Assembly (NCBI GenBank): GCA_016931085.1
Contig: JAFGFO010000037.1
Coordinates: 1-49,815 of the forward strand
Source: Thermoflexales bacterium
GTDB lineage: Bacteria; Chloroflexota; Anaerolineae; Fen-1058
Direction of reading: 5' to 3'
Length of the DNA: 49,815 nt
Positions 33,204 to 42,292 of this stretch are shown one piece after another. Position 1 is the stretch's first letter. Each line of letters starts with the position of its first letter. Both the position numbers and the translations under genes were made by a program. Below the pieces are notes generated by a model. That model ran no database searches. It had not been told where the DNA came from and saw nothing but the letters and a program-made list of their open reading frames with translations.

Positions 33204-34907
33204 TTAGCAATCCGGCAGATAGCCAATCGCTTCCAGCCAGTCAAGCGTTTCACGCCCATGGTCGGTGTAGACCTTGATGCCGGCATACTGGTAGGGGCTC
33301 ATCGGCTGATCGGCGTGTCTGCGCTTGCTGCGTTTGAGCACGTGCATATTGAACCACAGGCAGAACAAGTTGAGCCAAGCCTGAGCAGTCTCCCGACTTT
33401 GGAAGCTGCGCTTGACAGTCAAGTACGGGCGCAGGATGCTGTTGACCGTTTCGGCCGCGCAACTGGTGCGCACGACACTTTCCAGGATATTGAGCAAGGC
33501 TTCAGCCAACTTGAAAGCGACTGGGTCGTCGGCGATCAATTCAGCCATCAAGTCAGTGGCGAATTGAGCTTGGGTGCGAAACGTTGTGTGACCATTCGCC
33601 ACGGCGCGATTCAGCCGCCAAGCACGTGCGACTGTGGCTTGGAAGAACTGGCGTTGCGTTTCATCTGGGATATGCTGTGCCAATTGATGTTGCCAAGGTG
33701 CCAGATTGATCTCCAGCCAGTCCAGAAAGGTCAGCATTTCGTCTTGTTGGCCTTCCAGGTAAGTGACCAGCCTGCGTACACGTGGATGGTCCAATTTGCG
33801 CAGTTCGTTCAATACCTCGTTCAGCAGCCACTCGTTGATCTGGCGGTCACGGATTTCCCCGCTGCGCCAATCGACCATTTCCAAGGCATCACACAGGTGT
33901 CCCCGCAAACGACGCAGGTTGTGGCTCAAGTCAACCAGGCGTTCTGCTTCAGCGTCGGCTTGGATCCACTCGGCCAAGCGGGTATTGTCATCTTGGACAT
34001 CGTCTTTGATCATCTGGCGCAGCAATGTGTCAGCGTGTTCCAAAGCCCTCAGCGCAATGCGTTCCAGATCGGTCACGGCTTGAGCGGCGCTCGATTCGAT
34101 GTGCCAAACGTCCTTCTGAACCTGAACACTCAACTCCGCCTCGCGGATCGAGGCCGGGTACATCTTGGCCGCATCTTCGGCCAGCCCCTTGATCCGCAAG
34201 CCACGTGTGTGGTGATCCAACTGCAATGCCACGCCCCACGTTTCAGAGTCACAACCCGCTTCGGCGTAGCCACTCACGATCACGAAATGACGCGGTTCGA
34301 CGTGCAGCAGAAAGGCCAGGTCATCAAAGTACAACTCGTCACGCGCCGTCACCACTTCGCCCAGCGGCGACAAGTCGATCTCATCCAACTTGCGCCCAGC
34401 CCGTGCGCCCGCTTCCAAGATCAATTCGCTGATCCAGCCTTCGCTGCGCTGGGTATTCAGCGCCACCTTCAGGCTCTCGATCTGGGGGCGAATCGCCATG
34501 CCGCCCGGCAGAACGTTGGTCAAGACGGTACGTTTGATCCGATTCGACGTTACTGTCACGGTCGGACTGGGCGATGGCTCAACCAGTGCAGGTGGGGTGG
34601 CATGAGCCGGTCGACGTCCATTCGGACGCACCAACATACCCTCGCGTACACGCTCGGCAATCGTATAGATGGTACGCCGACTAACATCCAGCGCATCTGC
34701 CAGTTCTGTGATCAGTCCCCACGGCCGCCCGGGTTGGTTGACCAACGTACCAATCAAGGCACGCCCCATTACCCCCAAACACTCGACCTTTGCGCCCGGC
34801 ACGGGAACGTCATACCAGCGCAAATACGTCGCCACATCCGTCGTCAACGTGTCAATCGGCGCCCAGCGCTGATTGACACCCAAGATTGGACTGGTGTAAA
34901 ATATCAT
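33204..34907 (-). CDS. Transposase of the insertion sequence
   Basis: 567 aa. Residues about 50-95 contain a helix-turn-helix (GLITELADALDVSRRTIYTIAERVREGMLV). A central region has DELYFDDLAFLLHVEPRHFVIVSGY, with Asp residues suitable for a DDE site, followed by a long helical insertion (about 290-480). The C-terminal RTSCAAETVNSILRPYL supplies a candidate catalytic Glu, and KRSFQSRETAQAWLNLFCLWFN closes the domain. ATG 34907 has aaaggag 9 nt upstream; TTG 34916 is also in frame. I do not recognise the named IS family. The + strand carries a long antisense open frame that I take as a shadow. Confidence 0.85.
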   Translation of the reverse strand: MIFYTSPILGVNQRWAPIDTLTTDVATYLRWYDVPVPGAKVECLGVMGRALIGTLVNQPGRPWGLITELADALDVSRRTIYTIAERVREGMLVRPNGRRPAHATPPALVEPSPSPTVTVTSNRIKRTVLTNVLPGGMAIRPQIESLKVALNTQRSEGWISELILEAGARAGRKLDEIDLSPLGEVVTARDELYFDDLAFLLHVEPRHFVIVSGYAEAGCDSETWGVALQLDHHTRGLRIKGLAEDAAKMYPASIREAELSVQVQKDVWHIESSAAQAVTDLERIALRALEHADTLLRQMIKDDVQDDNTRLAEWIQADAEAERLVDLSHNLRRLRGHLCDALEMVDWRSGEIRDRQINEWLLNEVLNELRKLDHPRVRRLVTYLEGQQDEMLTFLDWLEINLAPWQHQLAQHIPDETQRQFFQATVARAWRLNRAVANGHTTFRTQAQFATDLMAELIADDPVAFKLAEALLNILESVVRTSCAAETVNSILRPYLTVKRSFQSRETAQAWLNLFCLWFNMHVLKRSKRRHADQPMSPYQYAGIKVYTDHGRETLDWLEAIGYLPDC

Positions 34908-34947
34908 TGCAAGCAACTCCTTTCTTTTTGCATATTGTCCTATGCAA

Positions 34948-34977
34948 AGTATAGGGGTTGCTTGCCTATTTTGTAAA
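34948..34977 (-). promoter_or_regulatory. Transposase promoter
   Basis: On the minus strand: TTTACA (34977-34972), 18-nt spacer, TATACT (34953-34948). It points into the transposase gene, 30-40 nt before ATG 34907. Confidence 0.6.
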
Positions 34978-35002
34978 GGTGCTTATTGGCTCAAAATGAA
35001 CC

Positions 35003-35692
35003 ATGCCGAATTTTTTATATCGGTTTGACCCTTTGGACAGGTTGAACAAACATTTTACGCGCATGATGTGGAGGGCTTTTAAGCAATTTATTCCTCCCTG
35101 TTCCAGCTTGCTGGAAATTGGGTGCGGCCCTGCCTCACTTGTGTCACTGTCAGTAAAGGAACTGAATTGTTTGGGGGTGGCCAGCGATATAGATGTCGTT
35201 GCTCTGGGCTATGCCCGCCGGCTTGCTAGTGCGATTGATGTTGGTGTGGCTCCCGTCCAGGCCGATGGGTTTTGTTTGCCTTTTGGTGCAGATTGTTTTG
35301 ATGTGGTGTTGTCTTCTGGGGTGATTGAGCACTTTACATGGGCGCAAACAGAGCAGATGGTGGCCGAACATGCCCGGGTGTGTAAACCCGGTGGGCGCGT
35401 CTTGATCGCTGTGCCCAATCTGTTCAACTTGCCCCTGACGTACCACAAGCTCCGGACCGGCAAGCGTTATCATGCTTACCCAGAGCGTAGTTACACTTTT
35501 TGGAGCCTGGCTTGCCTGGTGCAGAGACACGGTCTGCGTCCTATTGCCTATAGTGGCTTTGCGCCGGCCATAAGCCTGGAGTGGTTTATTCACAAGCGCT
35601 TGCGTTTCAACTGGCTTGATCGTGTAGCGCCGAACTGGCTTCTTGCTTTGTTCGGCTACGAGGTGCTCGTGATAGCAGAGAAGGCAGATTGA
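35003..35692 (+). CDS. Class I SAM methyltransferase whose start codon lies in an IS end
   Basis: 229 aa. LLEIGCGPASLVSLSV (about 35-50), VASDIDVVALGYAR, FDVVLSSGVIEHFT, HARVCKPGGRVLIAVPN are motifs of Methyltransf_11/25. The only usable start is ATG 35003, which is part of the right terminal repeat (ccatgcc) of the insertion sequence. The first 8 residues of the ancestral protein (from GTG 33042) are replaced by Met-Pro; the domain itself is complete. No good Shine-Dalgarno precedes the new ATG, so expression may be reduced. Overlaps the next gene's in-frame TTG, 35689. Confidence 0.82.
   Translation: MPNFLYRFDPLDRLNKHFTRMMWRAFKQFIPPCSSLLEIGCGPASLVSLSVKELNCLGVASDIDVVALGYARRLASAIDVGVAPVQADGFCLPFGADCFDVVLSSGVIEHFTWAQTEQMVAEHARVCKPGGRVLIAVPNLFNLPLTYHKLRTGKRYHAYPERSYTFWSLACLVQRHGLRPIAYSGFAPAISLEWFIHKRLRFNWLDRVAPNWLLALFGYEVLVIAEKAD
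35008..35015 (+). repeat. Target-site duplication, right copy (gaattttt)
   Basis: Exact copy of 33065-33072, immediately after the right terminal inverted repeat. It is read as part of codons 2-5 of the methyltransferase gene. Confidence 0.92.
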
Positions 35693-35703
35693 GGCATAAG
35701 CGT

Positions 35704-38289
35704 ATGAGACCGTTTTATCGGGGCGCATATCTGTGGCTGGTGTGTGCATTGTTGCACGGTTTCCCGCTTGTGACGATGGCATCACCCTCGGTTCAGGGGG
35801 ACGAGATTGTAAGAAGGGTGGTACAAGAAGATCTGGACGGTGATGGCTCGCTGGATCGCGCGACTCTTGTGTGCAGCTTTGCCACAGATGACGATCGCGT
35901 GCAAGTTTACGATGGCGCAGGAGATATGGTTGCCAGCAGCGAATGGCAAGGGGCGACTGATTTCGATAACGACACATGGATATTTGACGCCGGCACGGAT
36001 AGCAGGGCAAATTTGATCGTCGTTTTTGCAGTGGAGGGTGATCGGCATATCGCTTATCTCTATGACGACCAAAATGACAATGGGCGTGTCGACTATACGA
36101 TTCACCGCGACGGCAGCGTGACAATTGAAGAGAGTCGCTTTTGGACAGCGCGGGTGATAGCCGAAGGGGACTGGTGGGACGCAGAGGGCAATGTCAACTT
36201 GAATACTCTCGTGTCTGTGGATGGGCCAATAGGCACATCGGGATTGGATCTGGACTGGGCGCTCGATGTTCAATTCCACGATGGAAAAGTAGATCTGGAG
36301 ATGGAAACCCACACGGACGTTTCGCCAGAAATGCCGGCTTATTCCCTCATCCGTTCGTTCTCCAGCCAAGCTTTTGGCAAGACAGTTATGGCTGTGGATG
36401 TGCCAGGGTCGGTTACGCCTGCAATTACTGCTTATGCCTTTTGGCCATACCTGGGACCCGGCCGGCACACGGTACAGGACTCGGGATCGGGAACGGTAGG
36501 GCCTGCGCTGAGGGTGGACTGGGCAGATTCTCGCTTTGATCGATACAAGGGTGTGAATATTATTCTTCAGAAACGTCCGCCGGAATTGGGTTGGGGACTC
36601 TTTTCCCATGACCGGGCGCTCAAGGATCAAGATAACACCTTGAGCTTTGAGAATCCATTTGCGTACTATGATTTGGCGGGGGATGGTGATGGTTGGCCTG
36701 AGCTTATCGTCCGGCATGTCTACTATCCTCCAGGAACGATATGGTATCTGGATGGTGACTATTATCTGCAATGGCGCGACTCGCGCGATGCGCTGCAAGC
36801 CGTGCGTTATACCTGGGACCAGGACAACGATGGATTTTGGGATTACAAGTTGGGGTTGATCGGCAAGAATCACGTGGATACGTTGGTCAAGTTCCCAGAT
36901 TTTGGCCTCGTCTCTATTCCGTATGCCCGCCTGCCCTATACGCTGACTGAGAACATGCAGTGGGAGGCTATAACCTTTGTCCAGGTAGACGTGAAGCAGG
37001 AACATTCGCCAGAAGGGGTGTACGATTGGGATGATAACCTGTCTTTTTCGCGCCAGTATGTATTGGGGACGAGGGACGATTTCGAGCCGTGGAGCGACAT
37101 TCGCCCGGGCTTTCGCGGCGAGTACCGGCTTGGACCCTTCCAAGTGCCGCGCCTTTATTTCAGCTCGGTGGACCGCAAGCTGCATCTGCTTGGCGCCGTG
37201 GCCGGCGTAGCGGGGCTGAGCTCGTCGCCTGTCACGCGCCGGCTGCGCTGCAAGGACCTGGACGGCGATGGTTACCTGGACGAATGGACGTTCACCACCC
37301 AATATGACTTTTACGAGGGAGCATCTTTTGAGGGTTGGGTCAAGTCCCTGCGTGTGCTCAAGGAAGTGCTCGTCTACAGCGATGCTGAGCGTGTCAGGCT
37401 GCTTCGCGGCCAGGTCCCTCCGAGTGTTTTTGAGACACTCCCGCCTCGCAATCACGAGGAATGGCTCGTGTTGGGCAATCTGCTCGACCGCTATCGCGCT
37501 GATCTTGCCCCCGACGATTTTTTAGGGATGATGAAGCAGTTCCCAGGACCGGAGACAGAAATCGAAGGTGCGTCGGTAGAGGATTTCAGAGTGACCGAGG
37601 CCGGCTTTCGTTTTGTGCTCGACTTGCAGCCGGGGTTCCAGGTGCCGACTGACATACTTGGCTTGGATGTGGCTGGCTTATCGCCAGGCGCCTACCTGGT
37701 CACCTACGGCAGCGATTGGCAGATACGACCGCTTACCCCGCCGCACATCACTTTGCCGCCCGGGGCAATTTCGCTCGATCCGCCTGCGCCAAGAGAGATG
37801 GCGTGGGCTGCGCTCAAGGCCACTCTTTACAACGACGGCTTGCAGGATGTGCAGTCGGTAGTTGTGCGTATGTACGTCGCTCGCGCAGGGGATCGTCGCT
37901 TGCTTTTAGATAAGCGGCAGGTATCCATTTTGGGGGAAGGCAAGCAAGAGGCGGTGTACAAGTGGTTCCCCAATGAGCCTGGGAAATGGACCGTCTGGCT
38001 TGAAGTGGATGCCGAGAACACCGTGCCGGCGATTGAGGGAGAGGGCGCTGTGGCTCGCCTGGACGTGGAAATCCAGTCAGCCGAGTTGCCGGACATGCTT
38101 CGACCGGCTGCTCCCTACGACGGCGTCCGCTTGACGTGGCCGGTGCTTGTGTGGCTGGGGGCGGTGAGCCTGGCAGCTCTATGTGTGCTTGGGCTTGTGC
38201 TGAGGCAATCGAAGGTCACATGCGGCCAGTCTCCGCTTAGCGAAGGCTTGCCTTCCATTCTGGAAGAAACGGTCAGGCGCGATGGATAG
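35704..38289 (+). CDS. Large exported, membrane-anchored protein with calcium-loop-like repeats
   Basis: 861 aa. N-terminal signal peptide (basic MRPFYRG, hydrophobic AYLWLVCALLHGFPLVTM, then ASPSVQG). Acidic loops of the DxDxDG type recur: DLDGDGSLDR (about 44), DQNDNGRVD, GDGDGWPEL (about 325), DQDNDGFWD (about 372) and DLDGDGYLDEW (about 518), like calcium-binding loops of FG-GAP or dockerin-type repeats. Residues about 695-800 look like a CARDB/Ig-like domain (ALKATLYNDGLQDVQSVVV, WTVWLEVDAENTVPAIE). One C-terminal membrane helix (about 811-834) anchors it, with a short cytosolic tail. ATG 35704 gives a proper signal peptide; TTG 35689 is also in frame. Overlaps the next gene by 8 nt. Function unknown; a cell-surface role is likely. 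Confidence 0.75.
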   Translation: MRPFYRGAYLWLVCALLHGFPLVTMASPSVQGDEIVRRVVQEDLDGDGSLDRATLVCSFATDDDRVQVYDGAGDMVASSEWQGATDFDNDTWIFDAGTDSRANLIVVFAVEGDRHIAYLYDDQNDNGRVDYTIHRDGSVTIEESRFWTARVIAEGDWWDAEGNVNLNTLVSVDGPIGTSGLDLDWALDVQFHDGKVDLEMETHTDVSPEMPAYSLIRSFSSQAFGKTVMAVDVPGSVTPAITAYAFWPYLGPGRHTVQDSGSGTVGPALRVDWADSRFDRYKGVNIILQKRPPELGWGLFSHDRALKDQDNTLSFENPFAYYDLAGDGDGWPELIVRHVYYPPGTIWYLDGDYYLQWRDSRDALQAVRYTWDQDNDGFWDYKLGLIGKNHVDTLVKFPDFGLVSIPYARLPYTLTENMQWEAITFVQVDVKQEHSPEGVYDWDDNLSFSRQYVLGTRDDFEPWSDIRPGFRGEYRLGPFQVPRLYFSSVDRKLHLLGAVAGVAGLSSSPVTRRLRCKDLDGDGYLDEWTFTTQYDFYEGASFEGWVKSLRVLKEVLVYSDAERVRLLRGQVPPSVFETLPPRNHEEWLVLGNLLDRYRADLAPDDFLGMMKQFPGPETEIEGASVEDFRVTEAGFRFVLDLQPGFQVPTDILGLDVAGLSPGAYLVTYGSDWQIRPLTPPHITLPPGAISLDPPAPREMAWAALKATLYNDGLQDVQSVVVRMYVARAGDRRLLLDKRQVSILGEGKQEAVYKWFPNEPGKWTVWLEVDAENTVPAIEGEGAVARLDVEIQSAELPDMLRPAAPYDGVRLTWPVLVWLGAVSLAALCVLGLVLRQSKVTCGQSPLSEGLPSILEETVRRDG

Positions 38290-39529
38290 ACTGGTATCTA
38301 TTTGGACGAGACATCGCCGCTTGATTCTAGTCGTGCTGCTCGCCTTGGCGATTCGAAGCGTTTACGCTTGCGTGGCTGCTTGGCTGGACCCTTTCTTGAT
38401 AGCCGATCCCCTGCACGGCGACGCGGGCTCCTACGATCTCATCGCGCGCAACCTGCTGGCCGGCCACGGCTTTGGGTACTCATCGGGCGTTCTCACGACG
38501 TTCTGGCCGCCGCTGTACCCGGCCTGGTTGGCCGGGTTGTATTCGATCTTGGGTTACAATCTGCTGGCGGCGCGCCTGGCCCAAGCTTTTTGGGGCGCTG
38601 TTGCCGCCGGAGCTGTGTTCGAGGCAAGCCGCCGGCTCTTGGGAGAGGATGTGGGTGGCCTTGCCGGGTTGGGGATGGCCCTGTATCCTTACCAGGTCTA
38701 TTTTGGCGCCTGGCTGATCGCCGAAGCGATGTACATGGCATTGCTGGTGCTGGTCGTGCTGGCTGTGATTATGCTCCAAGAACGCTGCACGTGGGTTGGC
38801 TTTGCCGGCCTGGGTGGGCTGCTGGGCTTGGGTATCCTGGCCAAGCCGGCGACCTTGATGCTGGTGCCATTTCTGGTGCTGTGGATTGTGTTGTCTTTCC
38901 CATTCAGGCCACTCTTGGAACGCCTAGGCTATGGCTTGATCGTACTGCTTGTGCTGGGTGGGGTTGTTTTGCCGTGGACTGTGCGGAACTGGGCCGTGTT
39001 CAGGAGCTTTGTGCTCGTTTCGACCAACGGTGGCTATACTTTTTACGGGGCCAACAATGCCCAGGCCTTTGGAGGGCACCGTGAGGGCTTTCCCCCTCAC
39101 TTGCAGGGACTGGCAGAACCAGAGGCGGATAAGGAGTATTACCGGCTGGGTATGGAGTGGATCAGGCAGCACCCAGCCGATTTTGCTCGCCTGGCCGGGC
39201 GCAAGCTCGCCCGGCTCGTGTCGCCGCTTTCGGTAGCCAGTTACGAACAGGATTACCCGCTGCCTTATGCATGGCTCGTCAAGGGAGTCTATTGGGCCTT
39301 TTTGCTCCTGGCGCTTGGCGGTGCGGCCTTGTCACTGCCTCGCTGGCGCGAGCTTTTCGTTTTTTACGCCTTGATCGGGCGCGTTCTGGCCGGCACGATT
39401 ATCTTTTATGGCGACGTGCGTTATACCCTGCCGATGGCGCCGGCGCTGCTTGTCTTTGCCAGCATTGCCTTGATGGCTGCCTGGGCCAGGTTGGGGCGCA
39501 TCAGGGGAGGCTGTCAGCGTGAAGGCTAG
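38282..39529 (+). CDS. ArnT/PMT-like (GT39/GT83 type) membrane glycosyltransferase
   Basis: 415 aa, about ten membrane helices. The first extracytoplasmic loop holds DPLHGDAGSYDLIARNLLAG with the acidic residues expected of lipid-phosphate-sugar dependent GT-C enzymes, followed by TTFWPPLYPAWLAGLY, the FxxxPPLYP hallmark. It would transfer a sugar from a polyprenyl-phosphate donor on the outer face of the membrane. ATG overlaps the upstream stop; its 3' end overlaps the next gene by 11 nt. The three genes 35704-41114 form one operon. Confidence 0.82.
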   Translation: MDRLVSIWTRHRRLILVVLLALAIRSVYACVAAWLDPFLIADPLHGDAGSYDLIARNLLAGHGFGYSSGVLTTFWPPLYPAWLAGLYSILGYNLLAARLAQAFWGAVAAGAVFEASRRLLGEDVGGLAGLGMALYPYQVYFGAWLIAEAMYMALLVLVVLAVIMLQERCTWVGFAGLGGLLGLGILAKPATLMLVPFLVLWIVLSFPFRPLLERLGYGLIVLLVLGGVVLPWTVRNWAVFRSFVLVSTNGGYTFYGANNAQAFGGHREGFPPHLQGLAEPEADKEYYRLGMEWIRQHPADFARLAGRKLARLVSPLSVASYEQDYPLPYAWLVKGVYWAFLLLALGGAALSLPRWRELFVFYALIGRVLAGTIIFYGDVRYTLPMAPALLVFASIALMAAWARLGRIRGGCQREG

Positions 39530-41114
39530 GAAGTCAACTCACTCTTGGCTTGCGGGTGTGGTCGTCTTGTACGCGCTGCTGGCGGCCGCTTACTTTGTGC
39601 TCCGCTACGAGGGCCGTTGGAGCGATTATGACACGGCTAACTTGACCAAAACCATCGTCGTGACCGATCAGCGAGGCCAATTATCTCACTGGGCAAGTTA
39701 TTCGTGGGGCTTTTCTTATGCGGCGCTTTCGACCTTTATCATGATGGCCACCGGTCTCGATGTCATCCGCTTGCAGTTCCTGGTCTACCCAATCGCAGCG
39801 GCAGGCTTGAGCCTGGTCGCGTTTGTGATGTATCGCCAACTCACGGGCGACGCATACGCTGGGATATTGGCAACGCTGTTCCTTTTCATGCAGCCAGATT
39901 TCTTGTTTGTTATCTTTCGTGGGTCGCACGAGAAAATAACCTGGCTTATGGTGGTGCTGGCCGTGTTTTTGCTCGCCAGGAGTTTCGGCGCCATGCACCG
40001 GCTGTCGCGCTTTTCCGCCTACGTGGGCCTGTTTTACCTTGCCTTGTATGCCTTGATTGCCGACAGCGCCTTTTTTGGCTCCTCTTTCATCGCCGCCGTG
40101 GGTGTGAGCCTGGCCGCCGGATTGGTAATGCTTGGCTTGGTGAGACGAAAAGGCGGCGAGAGGGCTCGGTCCAGAGAGCTGCTCCGCCTGGTGTATGTGA
40201 TCATCGCGGCCGCGGTCCTCTGGTTCTGGCACACGTTTTACTTGTACCCGCCGGCCATGCGTTTTATCGCTGAGGCCAATACGACGACGGAACAAGTGGC
40301 GACGATGGCTCTGAACATGAGCCGGCGGCAGTGGGAGCCCAAGTTCAACCCCTATGCGACTGTCAGTTGGGGTTGGGTGAGTATGCCGGCGTATTGGGCG
40401 CTTGTGTTGCCCAGTTTTATGGTAGGGGGGGGAGCGTTCTTGGTGTGGATAATGGCCGGCATCAGGCACGTGCGGCGCAAAGAGAACCTTTTCGACGAGC
40501 CGCCGCGCTTGCTGCTGTGGCTGTTGTACGGCGGCTTTGGCCTGCAGTTTGCGGCCAGCTTGCTCGTGGCCAATGTAGGGGGGGCGGCCGGCAATCTACA
40601 AGTGCGCATGTTCCCGGCGCTGATGCTGTTCAGCATGGCCATGGTCGCCCGCCCGCTTGTGCCGTGGTGGCACGCACAGGCCAGGCGTCCTGCGCGTGTG
40701 GGGCTGGCGATTGTGTTGGCGCTGCTGCTCGCCTGGGCCAGCGGCGCCTCCTTGCTCAAGGCAACCAACGACCCCGCCCTGAGCAATTATTGGATGTTCT
40801 TGACGGCATCCGAGGTCAAGGGTGTAGCTTGGGTGGAAGATCACGTGCGGTATGGATATGTGTGGCTTGGCCTGGACGCGATTCGGATTAGCTCTCGCGT
40901 TGCGGCCGAGAGTTTTGGAGCATTATCTGGCAATCGCTATGATTTTTGGAGGGCGGATCAAGGAGTGCGCGATGTCCTTATCCCAGACACGGAGGAGCAA
41001 CTTAGCGTAAGGCGATCTGCACCTCTGCCCGACGTTCAAGGCGAAAACCGGGTCTATCATAACGGCAGCGTGGCCCATTATCATTACTTGCCGCGAACGC
41101 CGTACCAAAGATAA
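39519..41114 (+). CDS. Polytopic membrane protein, possible GT-C glycosyltransferase
   Basis: 531 aa with about ten membrane helices. RYEGRWSDYDTANLTKTIVV in the first loop carries an acidic pair (SDYD) where GT-C enzymes have their catalytic Asp, and SWGFSYAALSTFIM follows. The C-terminal 100 residues form an extracytoplasmic or cytosolic soluble tail (SSRVAAESFGALSGNRYDFW). Weak resemblance to PMT_2/GT39 proteins; assignment rests mainly on topology and on the neighbouring ArnT-like gene. GTG start 39519. Confidence 0.6.
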   Translation: MKARKSTHSWLAGVVVLYALLAAAYFVLRYEGRWSDYDTANLTKTIVVTDQRGQLSHWASYSWGFSYAALSTFIMMATGLDVIRLQFLVYPIAAAGLSLVAFVMYRQLTGDAYAGILATLFLFMQPDFLFVIFRGSHEKITWLMVVLAVFLLARSFGAMHRLSRFSAYVGLFYLALYALIADSAFFGSSFIAAVGVSLAAGLVMLGLVRRKGGERARSRELLRLVYVIIAAAVLWFWHTFYLYPPAMRFIAEANTTTEQVATMALNMSRRQWEPKFNPYATVSWGWVSMPAYWALVLPSFMVGGGAFLVWIMAGIRHVRRKENLFDEPPRLLLWLLYGGFGLQFAASLLVANVGGAAGNLQVRMFPALMLFSMAMVARPLVPWWHAQARRPARVGLAIVLALLLAWASGASLLKATNDPALSNYWMFLTASEVKGVAWVEDHVRYGYVWLGLDAIRISSRVAAESFGALSGNRYDFWRADQGVRDVLIPDTEEQLSVRRSAPLPDVQGENRVYHNGSVAHYHYLPRTPYQR

Positions 41115-41116
41115 GG

Positions 41117-41134
41117 CATCATTCAGAAATGATG
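41117..41134. repeat. Small hairpin covering the start of the next gene
   Basis: Arms catcatt (41117-41123) and aatgatg (41128-41134), loop caga. The right arm includes ATG 41129, so this start would be paired in mRNA; the next in-frame ATG 41141 is outside the stem. It could act as a terminator-like spacer or translational control. Confidence 0.4.
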
Positions 41135-42292
41135 GGCATCATGCGAGTAGGATTGATTGCTTATGGCCTGGATACGCCGGCCCGGGCCGGCAGCGGCATC
41201 GGGCGCTACACGCTGGAACTGGCCCGAGCGTTGGCTGCTTTGCAAGACAGGCCCGAGATCGTGCTGCTGGCCGCCGGTGGTGTTGCTCCCCTGGCCGCGG
41301 AGATCGAATCGAGGAGGGTGCAGCAAGTATCTTTGCCTGGCTGCCGTTTGTTGCCAGGCTTGGCGACGCTGGGCAATGGGTTTATCCCCCTGCTGGCGCG
41401 GCGTTGGAATCTGGACGTGATTCACGATCCCACCGGCGTGACACCGTTTCTCTTTGGCGCGGGCCGCGCGCAGACGGTTGTCACCGTTCACGACGTGTTC
41501 GCCTGGAGCTGCCCTGGCTATAGCTCTTTGCTGGACACCATGATTTACCGTTATTGGTTGCCATACGTATTGCCCAGACGAGGGGACGGTGTGATTACGA
41601 TCAGCGACCAGTCTCGGGGCGACATTCAGCGTTACTTACACGTCGCCCTGGATCGCTTGCGTGTCATCCCTTACGGTGTGTCGCCTCACTTCCGGCCGCT
41701 GCCGCATGAAACGGTGCACCAGTGGTTGCGCCGGCGTTGGGGGCTGGGACGGTACGTGCTTTTCGTTGGCACGCTGACTTTGCGCAAGAATATCGAGCGG
41801 GCGTTGCGCGCCTTTGCCAGGCTGAACACGCAGTTTCCTCAACTTTGTTTTGTGCTGGCTGGCCCCCGGTCTTGGAAGCAGACACCCATCGAGCCCGTCG
41901 CGCAAGAGTTGGGAATCGCCGACCGGCTTGTGCTTACCGGCCCCCTCACGGATGCTGATTTGCCCACGCTGTACAATGGGGCCGAGCTCCTGATTTTCCC
42001 CTCCCTCTACGAGGGTTTTGGCCTGCCGCCGCTGGAAGCCATGGCCTGTGGCACGCCGGTCGTGTGCTCCAACGCCGCCTCGCTGCCGGAGGTGGTGGGC
42101 GATGCGGCGGTGACGGTCGACCCCTACGACGTCGAAGGCCTGGCCGAGGCGATGCGGCGCGTGCTGAACGACGTGAGCCTGCGGGAAGATCTGCGCGCCA
42201 GGGGGCTGGAGCGGGCGCGGCAGTTCACGTGGGAAAAGGCCGCCCGCGAAACGGTCGAGGTCTATCGAAAGGTGCTGGCATGCAAGCCCTGA
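41129..42292 (+). CDS. GT4-type glycosyltransferase
   Basis: 387 aa. [110 protein letters not shown] (E-x7-E) and [18 protein letters not shown]. Close in motif spelling to 10658-11743. ATG 41129 or 41141. The 3' end overlaps hddC by 13 nt, linking it to the heptose genes; it may therefore transfer the heptose, which is inference. Confidence 0.88.
   Translation: MMGIMRVGLIAYGLDTPARAGSGIGRYTLELARALAALQDRPEIVLLAAGGVAPLAAEIESRRVQQVSLPGCRLLPGLATLGNGFIPLLARRWNLDVIHDPTGVTPFLFGAGRAQTVVTVHDVFAWSCPGYSSLLDTMIYRYWLPYVLPRRGDGVITISDQSRGDIQRYLHVALDRLRVIPYGVSPHFRPLPHETVHQWLRRRWGLGRYVLFVGTLTLRKNIERALRAFARLNTQFPQLCFVLAGPRSWKQTPIEPVAQELGIADRLVLTGPLTDADLPTLYNGAELLIFPSLYEGFGLPPLEAMACGTPVVCSNAASLPEVVGDAAVTVDPYDVEGLAEAMRRVLNDVSLREDLRARGLERARQFTWEKAARETVEVYRKVLACKP

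Larger units (their letters stand above)
33073..35007 (-). mobile_element. Complete insertion sequence, 1935 bp
   Basis: Terminal inverted repeats at 33073-33085 (ggcatggttcatt) and 34995-35007 (aatgaaccatgcc) are perfect over 13 bp and extend to 16 with one mismatch. They are flanked by the 8-bp duplication gaattttt. One transposase gene lies inside on the minus strand, with its own promoter (34948-34977). A stem-loop at 33085-33104 (tctgcccc-ttcg-ggggcaga) sits at the left end. The ends show no decay, so the insertion looks recent. Family not assigned. Confidence 0.92.

Noticed and set aside
33147..34976. 609-codon + strand open frame over the insertion sequence
   Set aside because: It is antisense to the transposase, which has an HTH, a promoter, a Shine-Dalgarno and lies correctly within the terminal repeats. 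The + strand translation has no recognisable domain.
35782..37455. Long minus-strand frame (557 codons)
   Set aside because: Antisense shadow of the exported protein gene, which has a signal peptide, repeats and a membrane anchor. No start context on the minus strand.
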